From: G963665925 sp050596425
GTDB taxonomy: Bacteria > Bacillota > Clostridia > Peptostreptococcales > Acidaminobacteraceae
Length of the DNA stretch: 64,000 bases
NCBI RefSeq assembly: GCF_050596425.1
Contig: NZ_CP192292.1
Span: 4,588,001-4,652,000 of the forward strand
Direction: 5' to 3'
Part shown: piece after piece, positions 9,217 to 17,602 of the stretch
How the letters are laid out: each line of letters starts with the position of its first letter
Position numbering within the stretch: the first letter of the stretch is position 1
Notes under the pieces: generated by a model
Database searches by the model: none
What the model was told of the DNA's origin: nothing
Seen by the model: only the letters and a program-made list of their open reading frames with translations
Made by a program: the position numbers and the translations under genes

Positions 9217-11964
9217 CTAGTTAAAGTATTTATCAAGAAGGGCTGTAAAACGGCTGTCTGATGCAATGTTTTTGAAGTCTTCATTATCTTCAAACCACTC
9301 GCGGCTATCCTCATCATCTTTTAATTTAAGCGCTTCTTCAAGATGATTGAGGGCCATATCCACATCTCCATTCATAGAGAGCACCAATGCATAATTGCAC
9401 TGGAATGAATAATTATCGCTATATGTTTCTAAGCCCTTTTCAAAGGTATCCAGAGCCATCTCTCTTTTGCCGTTTAAAAACTGATAATATCCTATGTGAG
9501 AATATTGCTGTCCACTCGGTTCAAACTCATAAGCCATCCTAGAAGAGTCTTCAGCCTTTTCATACTCGCCTAAGGCCTCATGAACAAACGCCTTAACCTT
9601 ATAGCCATAAGAAAACTCTTCATCAAGCTCAAATGATTTGTTTAAAAGTTCCATTGCTTCATCCAGACGATCTGATTCTTCATAAATCCAGGCTAGACCA
9701 GCATAGGCATAAGGAACCTCTGGTGCCACTTCAATAGCTCTTAGATAATAATACTCTGCTTGAGTATTATCCATTATCTTATGCTGGTATATATATCCCA
9801 TTCGATTGTAAACATCAATGTTTTCTGAATCGTACTCTAAGAACATCTTATATGCTTGTGCGGCTTCTTCATAATAACCATCGTAATAGTAATCATCTGC
9901 AAGCACTTCATATATGGTTCCCAGTGACTCGTGATACGCATCCATCTCTGAATCCTGCATAATCTCTTCGACCATTGGTAAAACCATATCGCTACCATGC
10001 TGTAATATAGCTGTCTTGTAAACAGTACTAATCGCCTTATCATTACCATATACCACTGCCATTAAGTAACATTCCATCGCACTATCATATAACTCAGCTT
10101 TACTATACTTTTCACCAGCTGCTAAAAGACTAAACGAAATCAGTAGAGACTCTTTTTCCTCTTCACTAAGCCCTTCACCTGTTATCCTAAATGTCCAATT
10201 ATTCTCTTGTCCAGCTGAATGTAAATATATCATTTCAAGACCCAAATCTGGATTCAAAACCTTAGCTGACTTTAAATCCTCAAGAGCAAGCATGTACTCT
10301 TTTTCTGCAATGTTTACCTTAGCCATCATCTGGTAGGCATAGTAGTGCCCGCCCGTTGTCTCATTAATATGTTCAAACATGGCATAGGCCTTGTCAAAGT
10401 CCTTTAGATGGTATCTTAAGTAGCCGATATTAAACATTAATTCTGTGTTTTCAGGATCCATTTCAAGTGCATGGGTTTCTGCCTGTATACGCTGTCTAAA
10501 CTTGCCTTCTGTACTTAGGCGGTAAGCAATGTTTTTAAGCTCGTCCGCTGAATAAGACGCATATGTTTTACTTAAATCGTAAAAATACTTGGCTTCTTCA
10601 TCCCTGCCAGACGCTTCAAAAATACTGCCAATGTTCAGAGCATGAATGTAATCTTTGGCTTTTGTGCATGACTCTATGCCATAGGTCTTGGCTAGATCAA
10701 ACTGTTCTGTTTCAATAAGTGCACTAATTAAATACTCGTAAAGCACCTGTGTATCTTTACTCTCTATTACCATTTGCCCAAGAAGGGTTTCAAAGTCTTT
10801 TGTACTGTCTTGGTCTATTGCCATAACCTTCATGCGCATCATAGGATAGGTATAACTTGGCTCTAAAGAAAGGGCTTTTGTCATATATTCAAGAGCCTTG
10901 TCCTTGTCACCGAGTTTTTCATAGGCTGTGCCAATATTGGCGATTACCACAGGATCTTCTCCATCGATTGCATTTGCCGCATTAAAGTATTCAAGACCTT
11001 CTGTATAAAGTTCTTGTCGAAGCATCAAGACCCCATATTCATTTAGTAAATCCACATTATTTGGGTCTACAGCCAGCCCCTTATCCAAATACTTGGCAGC
11101 AAGATTATACTCTTCATACTCCCTGAATGTCGCAGCAATATTATGAATGGTTTCCACATCCAAATTGTCAAGAGCAAGGGCGCGTTCAAAGGAGATGACC
11201 GCCTGTTGTGGTTGACCCTTCACCAGTTGGATGGCGCCAATTTGAATATATACATCAATACTTGGCTGAATCTTGGCGGCCTTACTATAAAAATCAATAG
11301 CCCCATCATAATCACCAGTGATTGAGTTTATGTAGCCAATTTTCAGGTTGGCCATATAGCTGTTTGGATTCATATCAAGGGACTTTTCAAAGTTTTGCAT
11401 GGCCATTTGATAGTTTTTATTCAGTTCATAAGCTTCTCCAAGCAGTATGTAGGTCTGTTCCCTGATTGAAGGCTCTTTTAGAGCGTTTGTGTAAGCCTCT
11501 ACCGCCTTTTCATACTCACCCATGAGCCTGTAAGTGTTCCCCATAACCATATGAACACTATGGTTTTTAGGATCAAGTTTAAGCGCGGTTTGTAAATCCT
11601 TTTTACTTAAGACATACTCTCCATAAGCATTGTAGCCTTGTGCTCTTAATTTGTAGGCATCACTTGACCAGGGAAACTTCTCAACCATGTCAGAAGTGAC
11701 CTGAATGAGTTCTTCAAAACGTTGGCCGTACAGGAGTGTGTTAGACAGTTCCATGTAGGCTTCATAGTAGTCAGGCTTCTCTTCTATGGCACTGATAAAG
11801 TAGGAAATTGCCACATCAAATTCCCCTTCCATCATGTGAAACTGTCCCAACTTTAAATTATGTTCATAAGACGTTTCCCCTTCTTCTGCGTAAGTCACAA
11901 CCATCGAAGCTGATAAAAAACACATAAGAAAACCAAGTACAATTATTCTCTTTAAACTTTTCAT
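9217..11964 (-). CDS. Large tetratricopeptide-repeat protein, exported or membrane-anchored
   Basis: 915 residues. A signal sequence (LKRIIVLGFLMCFLSASMVVTYA) is followed by near-continuous 34-residue TPR helices, with repeated patterns such as AYMELSNTLLYGQRFEEL and AYAGLAWIYEESDRLDEAM. No catalytic domain is seen. The C-terminus (ALKLKDDEDSREWFEDNEDFK) resembles the tail of many stand-alone TPR proteins. It is probably a scaffold on the outer membrane face, with unknown partners. The start has GGGGGAAGGGG upstream. It is monocistronic by spacing. Confidence 0.85.
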   Translation of the reverse strand: MKSLKRIIVLGFLMCFLSASMVVTYAEEGETSYEHNLKLGQFHMMEGEFDVAISYFISAIEEKPDYYEAYMELSNTLLYGQRFEELIQVTSDMVEKFPWSSDAYKLRAQGYNAYGEYVLSKKDLQTALKLDPKNHSVHMVMGNTYRLMGEYEKAVEAYTNALKEPSIREQTYILLGEAYELNKNYQMAMQNFEKSLDMNPNSYMANLKIGYINSITGDYDGAIDFYSKAAKIQPSIDVYIQIGAIQLVKGQPQQAVISFERALALDNLDVETIHNIAATFREYEEYNLAAKYLDKGLAVDPNNVDLLNEYGVLMLRQELYTEGLEYFNAANAIDGEDPVVIANIGTAYEKLGDKDKALEYMTKALSLEPSYTYPMMRMKVMAIDQDSTKDFETLLGQMVIESKDTQVLYEYLISALIETEQFDLAKTYGIESCTKAKDYIHALNIGSIFEASGRDEEAKYFYDLSKTYASYSADELKNIAYRLSTEGKFRQRIQAETHALEMDPENTELMFNIGYLRYHLKDFDKAYAMFEHINETTGGHYYAYQMMAKVNIAEKEYMLALEDLKSAKVLNPDLGLEMIYLHSAGQENNWTFRITGEGLSEEEKESLLISFSLLAAGEKYSKAELYDSAMECYLMAVVYGNDKAISTVYKTAILQHGSDMVLPMVEEIMQDSEMDAYHESLGTIYEVLADDYYYDGYYEEAAQAYKMFLEYDSENIDVYNRMGYIYQHKIMDNTQAEYYYLRAIEVAPEVPYAYAGLAWIYEESDRLDEAMELLNKSFELDEEFSYGYKVKAFVHEALGEYEKAEDSSRMAYEFEPSGQQYSHIGYYQFLNGKREMALDTFEKGLETYSDNYSFQCNYALVLSMNGDVDMALNHLEEALKLKDDEDSREWFEDNEDFKNIASDSRFTALLDKYFN

Positions 11965-12294
11965 ATTAACCCCTTCCCCCTTATATCAACTGATACATTT
12001 TACCATATTAATGTATTAAATTACAGTTTATTCATTTATTCCACTTATAAATTTCCCAGTAAGCCTTATTATATGCTATCCCTTCACAAACCGCAGTGGT
12101 TTGCGTTCTTTAATAAAACAGAAAAATCCACTCAAGAGGCATCTATCACGGCTCCTCTCAAGCGGATTTCACATACGTCTTCCATACCTTATACACATAT
12201 AATCCACACGAATTGTGGATTGTTTTAGTGACATTTGGAAGTACGGTGGCGCTTTTAACCCTTCATTAAATTGTTAGCCCCTGCTCATGCAAGC
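11965..12294. other. 330-bp intergenic gap with hairpins
   Basis: No gene seen. It contains a small inverted repeat CAAACC/GGTTTG near 12090, the minus-strand terminator at 12119-12170, and a hairpin AATCCACA-cgaat-TGTGGATT at 12201-12221. The promoter of the TPR gene should lie in the upper-numbered flank of that gene, but I cannot assign it. Confidence 0.5.
12119..12170 (-). terminator. Terminator with AATCCGCTT stem, copy 1
   Basis: On the minus strand AAATCCGCTTGAGAGG pairs along its full length with CCTCTTGAGTGGATTT, using three G-U pairs that would be A-C mismatches on the other strand, and is followed by TTTCTGTTTT. It belongs to the minus-strand gene ending at 12295 and shares its stem base with the terminators at 17532 and 19950. 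Confidence 0.85.
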
Positions 12295-13158
12295 TTATTT
12301 CTTTAAAATATCTTCCACATGGATATTTACTTCTGATTCAATTTCCCCGGATTCCTTATCATATCTTGAATACTTGCCTATGATGGAATTGAACAAATAA
12401 TGTGTGGAGACGACATCATACTTATTAAGAATCGCATAAGCCCCATTAATCAAAATCCGTCTGTGTCTGCTATTGCTTTTCTTAAACTCTTTAAACAAAT
12501 AAGCGCGCATCTCTACAGACTGCACATTCATCATGTTGAAAAAGAAAATCAACTCATCATTACCGTACTTATTATTTATAATATCAATCACTGTATTAAG
12601 TCCCTTTTCATGAGTCAAACGAAGGAGGGCTAACATATCATATTTAAGCTTTCTGAGTTCCCCTTCAAAGGGTTTGTATTCAATAGCATCTGCAAGTTCT
12701 AACTCAACTGACTCATACTCACAGGGAGACCCTGAGTACTTTTTATTTTCAAGTAAAAAGTCACGTCCAAGAAGGAGCATTAAATAGTTAAAAATAGAGT
12801 CTGGCGTATAGCCCTTCATGATCATCATAACGCCTATACCTATAATGGATATTTTAGCGTAGTATGTATCACTTTTTTCAAAGCTCCGTGCATAGTTAAG
12901 CACAATTTCACGGATTGTTTCAAATTTTGTCCCACTCACGACCAACATGGCAAATAGGGTATAGGTCTTGTTCCTGGTGTAATTTGGTGACTTATCCAGT
13001 CTGAGCAGGCCCTCTTTTTCTGCATATAGGGCTTCTTGGTAGATCAGTGTCACATAGTCGTCAAACTTGAATTTTTCAAATAGAGTCAAGTTTTTTATCC
13101 GGTCTAAGTCAAAATCCCGTGCCAATTCTTCTAAGAACATTCTTTTCTCATTGTCCAT
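12295..13158 (-). CDS. Uncharacterised cytosolic protein with a MotA-like stretch
   Basis: 287 residues, no signal and no clear transmembrane segment. I do not recognise the family. Residues 46-90 (AEKEGLLRL ... MLVVSGT ... IREIVLNYA) resemble in order and spacing the cytoplasmic 'EGLLALE ... VDGT ... ' part of MotA stator proteins, but the MotA membrane helices are missing, so this is a loose analogy. The rest is helical and basic. ATG 13158 follows AAAGGAGCGG; a 28-residue longer version from 13242 lacks an SD. It stands alone with a terminator downstream. Confidence 0.6.
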   Translation of the reverse strand: MDNEKRMFLEELARDFDLDRIKNLTLFEKFKFDDYVTLIYQEALYAEKEGLLRLDKSPNYTRNKTYTLFAMLVVSGTKFETIREIVLNYARSFEKSDTYYAKISIIGIGVMMIMKGYTPDSIFNYLMLLLGRDFLLENKKYSGSPCEYESVELELADAIEYKPFEGELRKLKYDMLALLRLTHEKGLNTVIDIINNKYGNDELIFFFNMMNVQSVEMRAYLFKEFKKSNSRHRRILINGAYAILNKYDVVSTHYLFNSIIGKYSRYDKESGEIESEVNIHVEDILKK

Positions 13159-13323
13159 AAAACCGCTCCTTTGTTTTGAATATTCTGAATATACTAATAA
13201 CACTTTAGCACGAATCTTTGCCGATGTCGTACAGGGCGTCATATTTTGTATATTTACCCAAATTGTTTTTTAATTAACTGTTTGCCACCTGCAAAATATA
13301 GATTCGGGCATAAAGGAATAGAA

Positions 13324-14520
13324 TTATAGTCTAGGTTTTTCTATGTGGTCTAGGGCAGAGAGAATTTCAATCATTGTTCTCACACTTTTTTCAGTATAAT
13401 CTGTTGATCCAAAGCTTGCAATATAAGTCAGATCTGTGGTCGGGTTATAAAACATATTGGTTCCAAGAACCCCCATGTGCCCTTTCATGTCGGGTAAATA
13501 ATCCAGCAAGAAAAAAAGGTCTTCAAACTTGATATTCATAAGCCCCAGTCCATATTCTATTCCCGGTTCAAATATATGATCAAAACGATTCATTTCCTCA
13601 AAAGTTTCCTGACCAAGCAGGGCGCCATCATAGATGCTCTTTACAAATGTCTCTAAATCAGCCAGTGTTGATACAAGACCCCCACCAGCCCAATCTATAG
13701 ATAGACTTTTAAGTCCCTTTATATTATCTCCAAACAACCACACATCTGCGATTTCTGGCCGTAATCGATCTTCATGGTCATAGAACATAAGATAGGTGTC
13801 ATTCATCTGAAGGGGCTGAAAAATCCTGCGATTTAAAGCCTCATAAAAGGGCATATTCAAAACGTCTTCCACCAGCTTTCCCAGTAAGATATAACCTGTG
13901 TCTGAATAATGATATGTTGAGCCTGGCTTATCAATTGCCCTTTGATTCTTCCCCGTGAACTCAATCAAGTCATCCGGCATCCACATTTTGTTTGGATTTT
14001 TTTTCATCACATCAAGAAATTTTTCTTGTCCTTGTGTCGGATCTTCGAAATAATCAGCCACACCACTTGTATGGCCAAGCAACATACGGACTGTAATCTG
14101 GTCTGAATAGTCGATGCCTTCATAGACAAATAAATCCCTTAAGAGACTGGTCTTCAGGTATTTTGAAACCGGATCATCAAAATCTATTTTGCCTTCCTGA
14201 TGGAGTTGTCCGACGAGCACAGCGGTAAAGGTCTTTCCTATACTCGCCACGTGAAAGGGCTGATTCACATCAATGGGCTTTCCACCAAGCAGACCTGCTG
14301 AAAAGAATTTTCTAAATCCATGTTCTTTTGAGCAGACAAGCACAAGCGCCTGACTGACATGTTCATTTTTCTCAACAATCCTATTCAGTTTCTTTTGAAT
14401 CCTATCTTCAATGGCTCCATGCGTAAGAGGTCTTAACCTTATAGCAAGTAAACGAACACCTGCAAACAAACGTCTAAAAACAGCAAGAGCGATTCTTTTA
14501 ATAAGGAGCGTACGCTTCAT
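13324..14520 (-). CDS. Serine beta-lactamase-family hydrolase (class C / esterase type)
   Basis: About 398 residues. The beta-lactamase/transpeptidase-like fold is shown by the nucleophile motif SIGK (in HVASIGKTFTAVL), the Tyr motif YSD (in YHYSDTGYILLGKL) and HTSGVADYF. A basic, hydrophobic N-terminal segment may be a membrane anchor. Members act as D-amino-acid peptidases, esterases or lactamases; the substrate cannot be told here. ATG 14520 has GGAAGGTG upstream and is preferred over 14568, which lies within the promoter/operator area. It is divergent from a PadR gene and its promoter overlaps a double operator, so PadR repression is likely. Confidence 0.85.
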   Translation of the reverse strand: MKRTLLIKRIALAVFRRLFAGVRLLAIRLRPLTHGAIEDRIQKKLNRIVEKNEHVSQALVLVCSKEHGFRKFFSAGLLGGKPIDVNQPFHVASIGKTFTAVLVGQLHQEGKIDFDDPVSKYLKTSLLRDLFVYEGIDYSDQITVRMLLGHTSGVADYFEDPTQGQEKFLDVMKKNPNKMWMPDDLIEFTGKNQRAIDKPGSTYHYSDTGYILLGKLVEDVLNMPFYEALNRRIFQPLQMNDTYLMFYDHEDRLRPEIADVWLFGDNIKGLKSLSIDWAGGGLVSTLADLETFVKSIYDGALLGQETFEEMNRFDHIFEPGIEYGLGLMNIKFEDLFFLLDYLPDMKGHMGVLGTNMFYNPTTDLTYIASFGSTDYTEKSVRTMIEILSALDHIEKPRL

Positions 14521-14550
14521 TTCATCACACCTTCCATATATGTCACATAG

Positions 14551-14592
14551 TATTACTATTAGTAACATCTTTTTATATTACTAATAGTAATA
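14551..14592. promoter_or_regulatory. Double palindromic operator, probable PadR site
   Basis: Two 13-bp sites, TTACTATTAGTAA (14553-14565) and TTACTAATAGTAA (14578-14590), are each palindromic around one central base, and are exact inverted copies of each other over 15 bp (14551-14565 and 14578-14592). Centres are 25 bp apart. The right-hand site covers the proposed -10 of the hydrolase gene. PadR proteins commonly autoregulate from such divergent regions, which is family knowledge; the pairing is inferred. Confidence 0.75.
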
Positions 14593-14612
14593 TTGTCGGA
14601 ATGGTTTGTCAA
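14584..14612 (-). promoter_or_regulatory. Candidate promoter of the serine hydrolase gene
   Basis: On the minus strand: TTGACA (14607-14612), a 17-bp spacer, and TACTAT (14584-14589). The -10 lies inside the right operator half, so a bound repressor would block it. Confidence 0.55.
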
Positions 14613-14634
14613 GTCTCATAGAAAAAAGTATGAT
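14606..14634 (+). promoter_or_regulatory. Candidate promoter of the padR-type gene
   Basis: On the plus strand: TTGTCA (14606-14611), a 17-bp spacer, and TATGAT (14629-14634), about 33 bp before the likely ATG. Its -35 occupies the same bases as the divergent promoter's -35. Confidence 0.55.
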
Positions 14635-14672
14635 AGGATTATAGGTACGATCTAAGTACTATGGAGGTGGCT

Positions 14673-15215
14673 ATGGAGCACATCATATTGGGACTGCTGA
14701 TTTATAAAAGTTTGACGATTTATGAAATCAACAGTGCCTTCAAAGAAAGCCTGTCCCTAATTTATTCAGCGAGTTATGGGAGCATTCAAAACGCTATAAA
14801 AAAACTTCTAAAAAACGATATGATCACTTTCGTAGAAGAGGTAGACAAGGGTCGAAAGAAGAAGATTTATAGCATTGAACCTGCTGGGAAAGACGCCTTT
14901 TTCCAGTGGATGCAGGATGAAATTTCAGAAAGCAAGCTAGAGACAAACATGCTGATCAAGATTTACTTCCTAGGCTTTATTGATTCTAAACAAGCCCGTT
15001 TGTCTATTGTTAAAGATATTCTGGGCAAGGTCAGTGAAGCAGCACAAGAAATCAGTTCACTAAAAGAATCCCTCGACGAGTCCTTAAGCGAGGAAGACAA
15101 GATCTTTGCCAAGTATCCCCTTAAAACCTTAGATTATGGCGTCATGTCGCATGAGGCCGCTAAGAACTGGGTGAATGAAATTTATGAGACCATCAAAAAA
15201 GACACTAGAAATTAG
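14673..15215 (+). CDS. PadR-family transcriptional regulator
   Basis: 180 residues. The N-terminal winged helix (HIILGLLIYKSLTIYEINSAF ... SYGSIQNAIKKLLKNDMI ... KKKIYSIEPAGKDAF) is typical of PadR, followed by a helical dimerisation domain of the longer PadR/Vir-like class. ATG 14661 overlaps the SD (ATGGAGGTGG), so ATG 14673 is the likely start. It is divergent from the serine hydrolase at 14520, with two operator dyads between them. It probably represses the hydrolase and itself. The effector is unknown. Confidence 0.9.
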   Translation: MEHIILGLLIYKSLTIYEINSAFKESLSLIYSASYGSIQNAIKKLLKNDMITFVEEVDKGRKKKIYSIEPAGKDAFFQWMQDEISESKLETNMLIKIYFLGFIDSKQARLSIVKDILGKVSEAAQEISSLKESLDESLSEEDKIFAKYPLKTLDYGVMSHEAAKNWVNEIYETIKKDTRN

Positions 15216-15236
15216 ATCTCTAGCGTCTTTTTTATT
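15195..15236 (+). terminator. Terminator overlapping the end of the padR-type gene
   Basis: Stem AAAAAAGACaCTAG / CTAGcGTCTTTTTT, with the TAG stop codon (15213-15215) in the loop, followed by ATT. Confidence 0.8.
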
Positions 15237-15389
15237 CCCTTTTAAACTGATCTCGTCTCTTAGCATTAGAAACCACCACCACCACCGATTGGTTTATCTC
15301 CAAGCGGTGTCAGGTGTCGCACTAATCCATTTATATCTTAACCGGCCTCCAAAAGCCTTTAAAAGCCTTTCAAAGTCTTAAGTAATGAG

Positions 15390-17294
15390 CTAATAGGCCT
15401 TGAGCTTACTCAAAATATACTTTCCACGGTTAAGGGGATCAACATAATTCTTAGATCGCTCCTTATAAATGCCCTCTGGTGTTTCCATATACTTATAGAA
15501 GACCTGGCTCAACATACCCATCCCGCTTGTTGCAGCAATAAATTTCTTTTCATAAGTGCGACTTGTCTCCACAGGCAGTTTTCCCCTAATGGTGAACTTA
15601 CCGCCTTCTTCCACTGTCTCTGTATCAAAAGCCTTCATACTCAGCAGGTCTGCCATAATCCTTCCATAGTGATCCTGGTCCACTTTAATGGTGAACGTAT
15701 TCACTGGCCACAGTAATTTGGTCTGAGCAATATTTAAAGCCTCCATAAAAACAATTGGTGATAGGTTTCTATAGTCAGAGGGTGTGCTGTCAACACTATT
15801 AAAAGCACCTTCAGTAATGGTTATTTTTGCATTGGTGATTTCCCAACCTTTCAAGCCCTCACAGAGGCTTCTTTCAATGCCATCAATTATGCCATTTTGA
15901 AAGGTTTGAGGTAAGTGTCCTGTTGAAACTTCTGAATCAATGACGACCCCTTCATCACAAGCTTCAACCCGCAGACCTACAGTCGCACAAAATGGATGGG
16001 CATCCACATACATATCCAGGACATAGTGTCCTATTCCTATGGGCATTTCCTTATAAATAATAGACGGTTCACTAAAAGTCACATCCACATCATACTTTTC
16101 TTTAATTTGAGACTGTATGATCTCCATTTGAATCTCACCAAACAAATTAAGATACAAATCTTTTGAATGGGGTTCAATATCATACTCAAGAAAGGGGTCA
16201 CTTTCAGCCAAGTTGTCGATTATTTGAGCTAGGGTTCTTTTATCCTCTGCCAAAATCTTTGTGCGCAGGGTCGGTGTTCCAAGGGAGATTTTCTTGTAAG
16301 ACGAAGGCTGGCCTATAACGTCGCCTACCCTGAGTTTTTCAGGTCCCATGAGAACCACAATATCATTACCATAGGCCTCTTTAACATAGTCTAGTTTTCC
16401 GTTTTCCATACGCTTTATGAAAGAAATCTTCTCATCACCAAGAACCTGACGACTCCTTATGCTCCCACTGTATAGGCGTGTGTAAATTTCCCTCTTGTCC
16501 TCTTTGTTTCTAACAATTTTAAAAACAACACCTTCCACCTGTCCGTCTCTTCTATAAGAACAAGTTGGAAGATAATTCACAATGGTTTCTAAAAGTCCAT
16601 CCATGCCCACACCTTTAAGTGCACTGCCATAGCAGACAGGATATGCTCTTTTTGAATAGGACAGTCTTTGAAGGCTTGCATGCAAGACGTCTTTGTTTAT
16701 GGTCTCTTCGTTTAGATAGCGCTCTAAAAGGACATCGTCATATAGGCTTAAGTCATCAATCATTGTTTTGGACTCAAGCAAGTCCCCAATAAGCAAAGCG
16801 CCATCCCTCTGGATGACATTTTGTATGGGAACAATGTTTTGACACAGGTCCACTTTTATATTCTCTATGACCTGATCGACATCAACGCCCCTTCGATCCA
16901 TCTTATTTATAAAGAAAACGATTGGTTTTCCTAGTTTTTTGAGTGATTCATATAAAAGAATTGTATGGGACCGAACCCCCTCTTTTGCTGATACAACAAG
17001 AACAGCTCCATCAAGCACACTCATGGCCCTCTCCACTTCAGCCACAAATTCCACATGACCTGGAGTGTCGATTAGATTTATTTTTACATTCTTATGGGTA
17101 AAAGATACCGGTGTAGACTGTATTGAAATACCTCTTTTTCTTTCGAGATCCATGGTGTCTGTTACTGTATTTCCTGTGTCCACTCTTCCAATTTTTCGGG
17201 TTGCACCTGCTAAATAGAGCAAATTCTCTGTGACTGTTGTCTTTCCAGCGTCAACATGTGCAAATATCCCTATATTCATAATCTTTTCTGTCAA
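15390..17294 (-). CDS. Ribosomal-protection-type translational GTPase (Tet(M)/TetB(P)-like)
   Basis: 634 residues, close to Tet(M) length and shorter than EF-G. GTPase motifs are AHVDAGKTT (G1), RGIS (G2), DTPGH (G3), NKMD (G4) and SALK (G5). Domain order follows EF-G with the RPP-type domain IV/V. It resembles TetB(P) from memory (GRVDxGNTxTDxMxLERKRGI). Members release tetracycline from the ribosome; whether this chromosomal copy confers resistance cannot be told. TTG 17294 has GAGGT five bases upstream; ATG 17279 lacks an SD. A promoter and an overlapping leader ORF precede it. Confidence 0.85.
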   Translation of the reverse strand: MTEKIMNIGIFAHVDAGKTTVTENLLYLAGATRKIGRVDTGNTVTDTMDLERKRGISIQSTPVSFTHKNVKINLIDTPGHVEFVAEVERAMSVLDGAVLVVSAKEGVRSHTILLYESLKKLGKPIVFFINKMDRRGVDVDQVIENIKVDLCQNIVPIQNVIQRDGALLIGDLLESKTMIDDLSLYDDVLLERYLNEETINKDVLHASLQRLSYSKRAYPVCYGSALKGVGMDGLLETIVNYLPTCSYRRDGQVEGVVFKIVRNKEDKREIYTRLYSGSIRSRQVLGDEKISFIKRMENGKLDYVKEAYGNDIVVLMGPEKLRVGDVIGQPSSYKKISLGTPTLRTKILAEDKRTLAQIIDNLAESDPFLEYDIEPHSKDLYLNLFGEIQMEIIQSQIKEKYDVDVTFSEPSIIYKEMPIGIGHYVLDMYVDAHPFCATVGLRVEACDEGVVIDSEVSTGHLPQTFQNGIIDGIERSLCEGLKGWEITNAKITITEGAFNSVDSTPSDYRNLSPIVFMEALNIAQTKLLWPVNTFTIKVDQDHYGRIMADLLSMKAFDTETVEEGGKFTIRGKLPVETSRTYEKKFIAATSGMGMLSQVFYKYMETPEGIYKERSKNYVDPLNRGKYILSKLKAY

Positions 17295-17358
17295 ATTCTA
17301 CCTCACTTAAGTTCGTTTGATTGGCCTTCACATTCGAATTAAGTTTGTTCATTAACAT
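17251..17358 (-). CDS. Candidate 35-residue leader ORF overlapping the GTPase start
   Basis: ATG 17358 follows AAGGAG at about 9 bp and opens 35 codons (starting MLMNKLNSN, ending DICTC) that run past the TTG start of the GTPase gene in another frame. It lies in the roughly 100-nt leader downstream of a good promoter. Leader peptides that sense slowed ribosomes are known upstream of tet(M); the analogy is inference and the peptide has no known relative to me. Confidence 0.35.
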   Translation of the reverse strand: MLMNKLNSNVKANQTNLSEVEFDRKDYEYRDICTC

Positions 17359-17403
17359 ACCATCACGCTCCTTAAATGGGTTCTTTTAACATTAGATAAG
17401 ATG

Positions 17404-17433
17404 ATTATATCATTAAAATTATTTTAACGTCAA
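17404..17433 (-). promoter_or_regulatory. Promoter of the ribosomal-protection GTPase gene
   Basis: On the minus strand: TTGACG (17428-17433), an 18-bp A/T-rich spacer, and TATAAT (17404-17409). It predicts a leader of about 100 nt before TTG 17294. The rest of the 17295-17602 gap holds the leader ORF and the next terminator. Confidence 0.7.
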
Positions 17434-17531
17434 TGATGAATACACTTTTTCTTGTCCTACCTGGTCATGATTTAAAATAGCCTTTAAAAATGACCAAGCG
17501 GCCGTTTGTAAAAGCACGATCAGACATGGCA

Positions 17532-17580
17532 AAAATAAATCCGCTTACCCATCGTATTGTAAAACGTGGTTAAGCGGATT
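17532..17580 (-). terminator. Terminator with AATCCGCTT stem, copy 2
   Basis: On the minus strand AATCCGCTTAaCCACG pairs with CGATGGgTAAGCGGATT (one mismatch, one bulge), followed by TATTTTTG. It serves the aminopeptidase gene ending at 17603. Confidence 0.85.
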
Positions 17581-17602
17581 GGTATATGGATTCTACTTGA
17601 TA

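Noticed and set aside
15390..17294. Recent mobile resistance gene
   Set aside because: The gene looks Tet(M)/TetB(P)-like, but no transposase, integrase or conjugation gene flanks it, so a long-resident chromosomal gene is as likely.
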